Source of the DNA: Winogradskyella psychrotolerans RS-3 | GTDB taxonomy: Bacteria; Bacteroidota; Bacteroidia; Flavobacteriales; Flavobacteriaceae | NCBI RefSeq assembly: GCF_000427335.1 | Contig: NZ_ATMR01000037.1 | Span: 1 to 64,000 of the forward strand | Reading direction: 5' to 3' | Length of the DNA stretch: 64,000 nt | Shown here: in pieces, positions 62,105 through 64,000 of the stretch | Layout of the letters: each line of letters begins with the position of its first letter | Position numbering within the stretch: the stretch's first letter is position 1 | Program-made: the position numbers and the translations under genes | The notes under the pieces: generated by a model | Seen by the model: the letters and a program-made list of their open reading frames with translations, nothing else | Database searches by the model: none | What the model was told of the DNA's origin: nothing

Positions 62105-63127
62105 CTATACTTTGGCAACAATCTGCTTTTTAAACTCATTAGGAGAAATGCCAAATTTTTCTTTAAATATTTTAGAGAAATAACTTCTACTTGTGAAACC
62201 TATGGAATACACGATTTGAGAAATATTTAAATCTGTAGTTTTCATTAGGTTTCTTGATTGTTCTAGTCGGATATGACGAATAAACTCAGTAACGGTACGC
62301 TTGTATATAAACTTAAACCCATCTTGAAGCTTAGCTTGAGATAATCCGTAATCTATAGACAATTGGTCTAAAGAATATTGTTTTGCAGGCTCTTTTTGTA
62401 TAAGATCGCAAATTTTCTTAATAGTCTTTAATTCCTTTGTAGAAACAGAGGTAGGTAGTTTTTTTCCTTTAGTTTGTCTCTCGTGTTGCTGAATGTGCAA
62501 TGAAAGAATTTCATAAACCTTGGCCTCAACTTTTAAGATTCGAAGCATGCCTTTAGATTTAATCTTATGGATAGATTTAACATCATCAGCCATTTTTAAG
62601 TTTAATTCTCCAAAATGGGAAAATCGGTTTTCGTGATCTGTATCTACAAAAACTTCATAAAGCTTTTGATTAAGAGAAGAAACATTAGTGGTTCGTTTCT
62701 TCATAAATTCCTTTCGGACAATCTGAATAAGATTTAGTTGTAGTTTTTCACTTTTTGGAAAATGAATATAGTTAATACCTTCAGACTTATTTGTAAAAAT
62801 CACAGATTGAAATTGCTCTGTTTTATGTTCTTTATTCTGCACTCCAAACCGATGTAAAAAATACCCTTGAAGATTATACATAAAATGGATTGGGTTGAAA
62901 TCTTCACCTTCAATTTTTAGTATAAATTCTTTATTAAATTTAATATCAAAATCTAAGAGGTTAACTCCCCAATCTAAAGGAATATAAATGATTTTACCTT
63001 TAGCATTAGCATTATCGATAGTCATGGTATATTCTCCCCAGCGTTCTTCAATATGTCCACCTAAATCTTTGCTAATTTGAGTAAGAATATCTCTAGTGTT
63101 AGATGGGTTGATTATAATTTCTATCAT
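62105..63127 (-). CDS. AraC family transcriptional regulator
   Basis: The 340-residue protein has a C-terminal AraC/XylS DNA-binding domain with two HTHs (about residues 240-335): YSLDQLSIDYGLSQAKLQDG, then NISQIVYSIGFTSRSYFSKI and FKEKFGISPNEFKK. The N-terminal 200 residues are an unrecognised sensing domain with no membrane segment. It is convergent with the YtxH operon and divergent from the hemerythrin gene, so either could be a target. Confidence 0.9.
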   Translation of the reverse strand: MIEIIINPSNTRDILTQISKDLGGHIEERWGEYTMTIDNANAKGKIIYIPLDWGVNLLDFDIKFNKEFILKIEGEDFNPIHFMYNLQGYFLHRFGVQNKEHKTEQFQSVIFTNKSEGINYIHFPKSEKLQLNLIQIVRKEFMKKRTTNVSSLNQKLYEVFVDTDHENRFSHFGELNLKMADDVKSIHKIKSKGMLRILKVEAKVYEILSLHIQQHERQTKGKKLPTSVSTKELKTIKKICDLIQKEPAKQYSLDQLSIDYGLSQAKLQDGFKFIYKRTVTEFIRHIRLEQSRNLMKTTDLNISQIVYSIGFTSRSYFSKIFKEKFGISPNEFKKQIVAKV

Positions 63128-63350
63128 GCGTCTGGTTAGCTCGTGCTAGGTAGAATAATCATCTGTATAGACTTTAATAAATTACAGATAATGGGTTCTA
63201 ATTAGTTTAGATTTTTTTAAAATGAAACTGAATAATTGTAAAAATAGATGATTTAAAACCATATTTACCTATTGTTTTTACAAAAAACACGAATTGATAA
63301 AACTTTGACCTTTCATTATGGTAAATCAGTTAACTTTTCAACTAGATGAG

Positions 63351-63382
63351 CAAATTGTAGCTAATCTCTATGATTAATTTTG
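63351..63382 (+). promoter_or_regulatory. Promoter of the hemerythrin-like gene
   Basis: TTG (63355-63357) and TAATTTTG (63375-63382) are 17 bases apart, the expected Bacteroidota spacing. The -33 lies in CAAATTGTAGCT, shared with the YtxH operon promoter. AGGAGA lies just before the ATG, one of few Shine-Dalgarno-like runs in the window. Confidence 0.65.
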
Positions 63383-63419
63383 TTGAAGAACAGTATAAAT
63401 CAACCAAAAAGAGGAGACT

Positions 63420-63854
63420 ATGAACATATATGAAGCTATAAGAAAAGATCACGATATTCAACGAAATTTATTAGATCAGTTAGTGGACACCTCTGGCGAT
63501 ACCAAAACAAGACACGATTTATTTAAAGAATTACGCAAAGAATTAACGTTACATGCTAATGCGGAAGAACGTCATTTTTACAAACCATTAATCCCAACAG
63601 ATATGATGCAAGAACATGCCAGACATGGTATTGCCGAGCATCATGAAATTGATGAACTTATAGAACAGTTAGAAAAAACGGAAATGGATTCATCTGCTTG
63701 GTTAAAAGTAGCTAAAAATTTGAAGCATAAAGTAGAGCATCATTTAGAGGATGAAGAGCACACCTTTTTTCAATTATCCGGAAAAGTATTCAATGAAAAA
63801 GAAAAACAGTCATTAGCTACAAAATACAATGCCTATATGGAGGAACATAGGTAA
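63420..63854 (+). CDS. Hemerythrin-like HHE domain protein
   Basis: The 144-residue cytoplasmic four-helix protein carries the HHE pattern: RKDHDIQRNLLDQL, LTLHANAEERHFYKPL, IAEHHEIDELIEQLE and KHKVEHHLEDEEHTFF. These His and Glu residues form a di-iron or related metal site used for oxygen, NO or iron sensing and storage. It is monocistronic, with its own promoter and terminator, and lies divergent from the AraC regulator. Confidence 0.92.
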   Translation: MNIYEAIRKDHDIQRNLLDQLVDTSGDTKTRHDLFKELRKELTLHANAEERHFYKPLIPTDMMQEHARHGIAEHHEIDELIEQLEKTEMDSSAWLKVAKNLKHKVEHHLEDEEHTFFQLSGKVFNEKEKQSLATKYNAYMEEHR

Positions 63855-63873
63855 TAATAACCCTACTAAGACT

Positions 63874-63911
63874 AAGAGCTATCTTTTAAATATTAAAGGA
63901 TAGCTCTTTTT
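63874..63911 (+). terminator. Rho-independent terminator after the hemerythrin gene
   Basis: A 9-bp stem AGAGCTATC (63875-63883) with GATAGCTCT (63899-63907) is followed by TTTTT. Nothing is seen from here to the window end. Confidence 0.88.
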
Positions 63912-64000
63912 ATTTATATGGTAGTAATCATAATTAATTTGCTGTTATGTTGGTTATACGTTTTCCTAAAATATGTTAATATTTAAGCTTGTAATTATTT

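Overview
The window comes from an AT-rich member of the Bacteroidota, almost certainly Flavobacteriaceae. Evidence for this: several start regions carry the Bacteroidota -7 element TAnnTTTG and lack Shine-Dalgarno sites; secreted proteins end in type IX secretion (T9SS) type A sorting domains; there are SusC/BtuB-like TonB-dependent receptors and lipoproteins with CSSDDD-type N-termini; and several families are typical of flavobacteria (DUF4625, DUF5683, DUF6122, DUF6327, a long signal peptidase I, a Cys-less long RecQ). I cannot assign a genus from sequence alone.

Layout. 1-0.95 kb: two copies of a small GIY-YIG nuclease gene (the first cut by the window edge, the second frameshifted) among short palindromic repeats. 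1-5 kb, minus strand: kdsD-tatC-AhpD-like-lptB, an envelope operon. 5-11 kb: recQ, an unknown protein, a cyclophilin-FKBP fusion and a T9SS beta-helix protein. 11-16 kb: a metallo-beta-lactamase/EF-hand protein, a HigBA-like toxin-antitoxin pair and a penicillin acylase. 16-25 kb: DUF721, a broken lipoprotein and recF on the minus strand; then TPR protein, ribH, two small membrane proteins, mutL, two rhomboids and a frameshifted EEP-family protein on the plus strand. Three arrays of seven-base repeats lie between these genes. 25-31 kb, minus strand: parA-parB-DUF5683-dapB-lepB-WbqC-DUF6122. 31-41 kb: M16 protease, hydrolase, both subunits of methylmalonyl-CoA mutase, FtsB/DivIC, uridine kinase, cytochrome c and a sugar dehydrogenase, then tRNA-Pro.

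41-58 kb is the most interesting part: three neighbouring outer-membrane nutrient uptake loci. (i) A cobalamin riboswitch leads a BtuB-like receptor, a BtuG-like beta-propeller lipoprotein, a second propeller re-tooled with a T9SS anchor, and a third T9SS surface protein. The methylmalonyl-CoA mutase upstream is a B12 consumer. (ii) A Fur/Zur-family regulator with overlapping TTGCAAT palindromes stands divergent from MerC-like, small Cys/His, TonB receptor and two His-rich DUF4625 lipoprotein genes: a probable zinc locus. (iii) A probable copper locus holds an OprC-like receptor with CxxxM and HxM residues, MbnP- and MbnH-like proteins, a Met/His-bearing lipoprotein, and two paralogues of a small exported CX9CX3C protein of unknown function.

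58-64 kb: a bile-acid-symporter-like transporter, a 50-residue membrane protein, an aldehyde dehydrogenase, a YtxH/holin-like/DUF6327 stress-type operon, an AraC regulator and a hemerythrin-like protein.

Three genes are broken by one missing A in an A-run, and the second GIY-YIG copy has one extra T. These may be real mutations or homopolymer sequencing errors; raw reads would decide.
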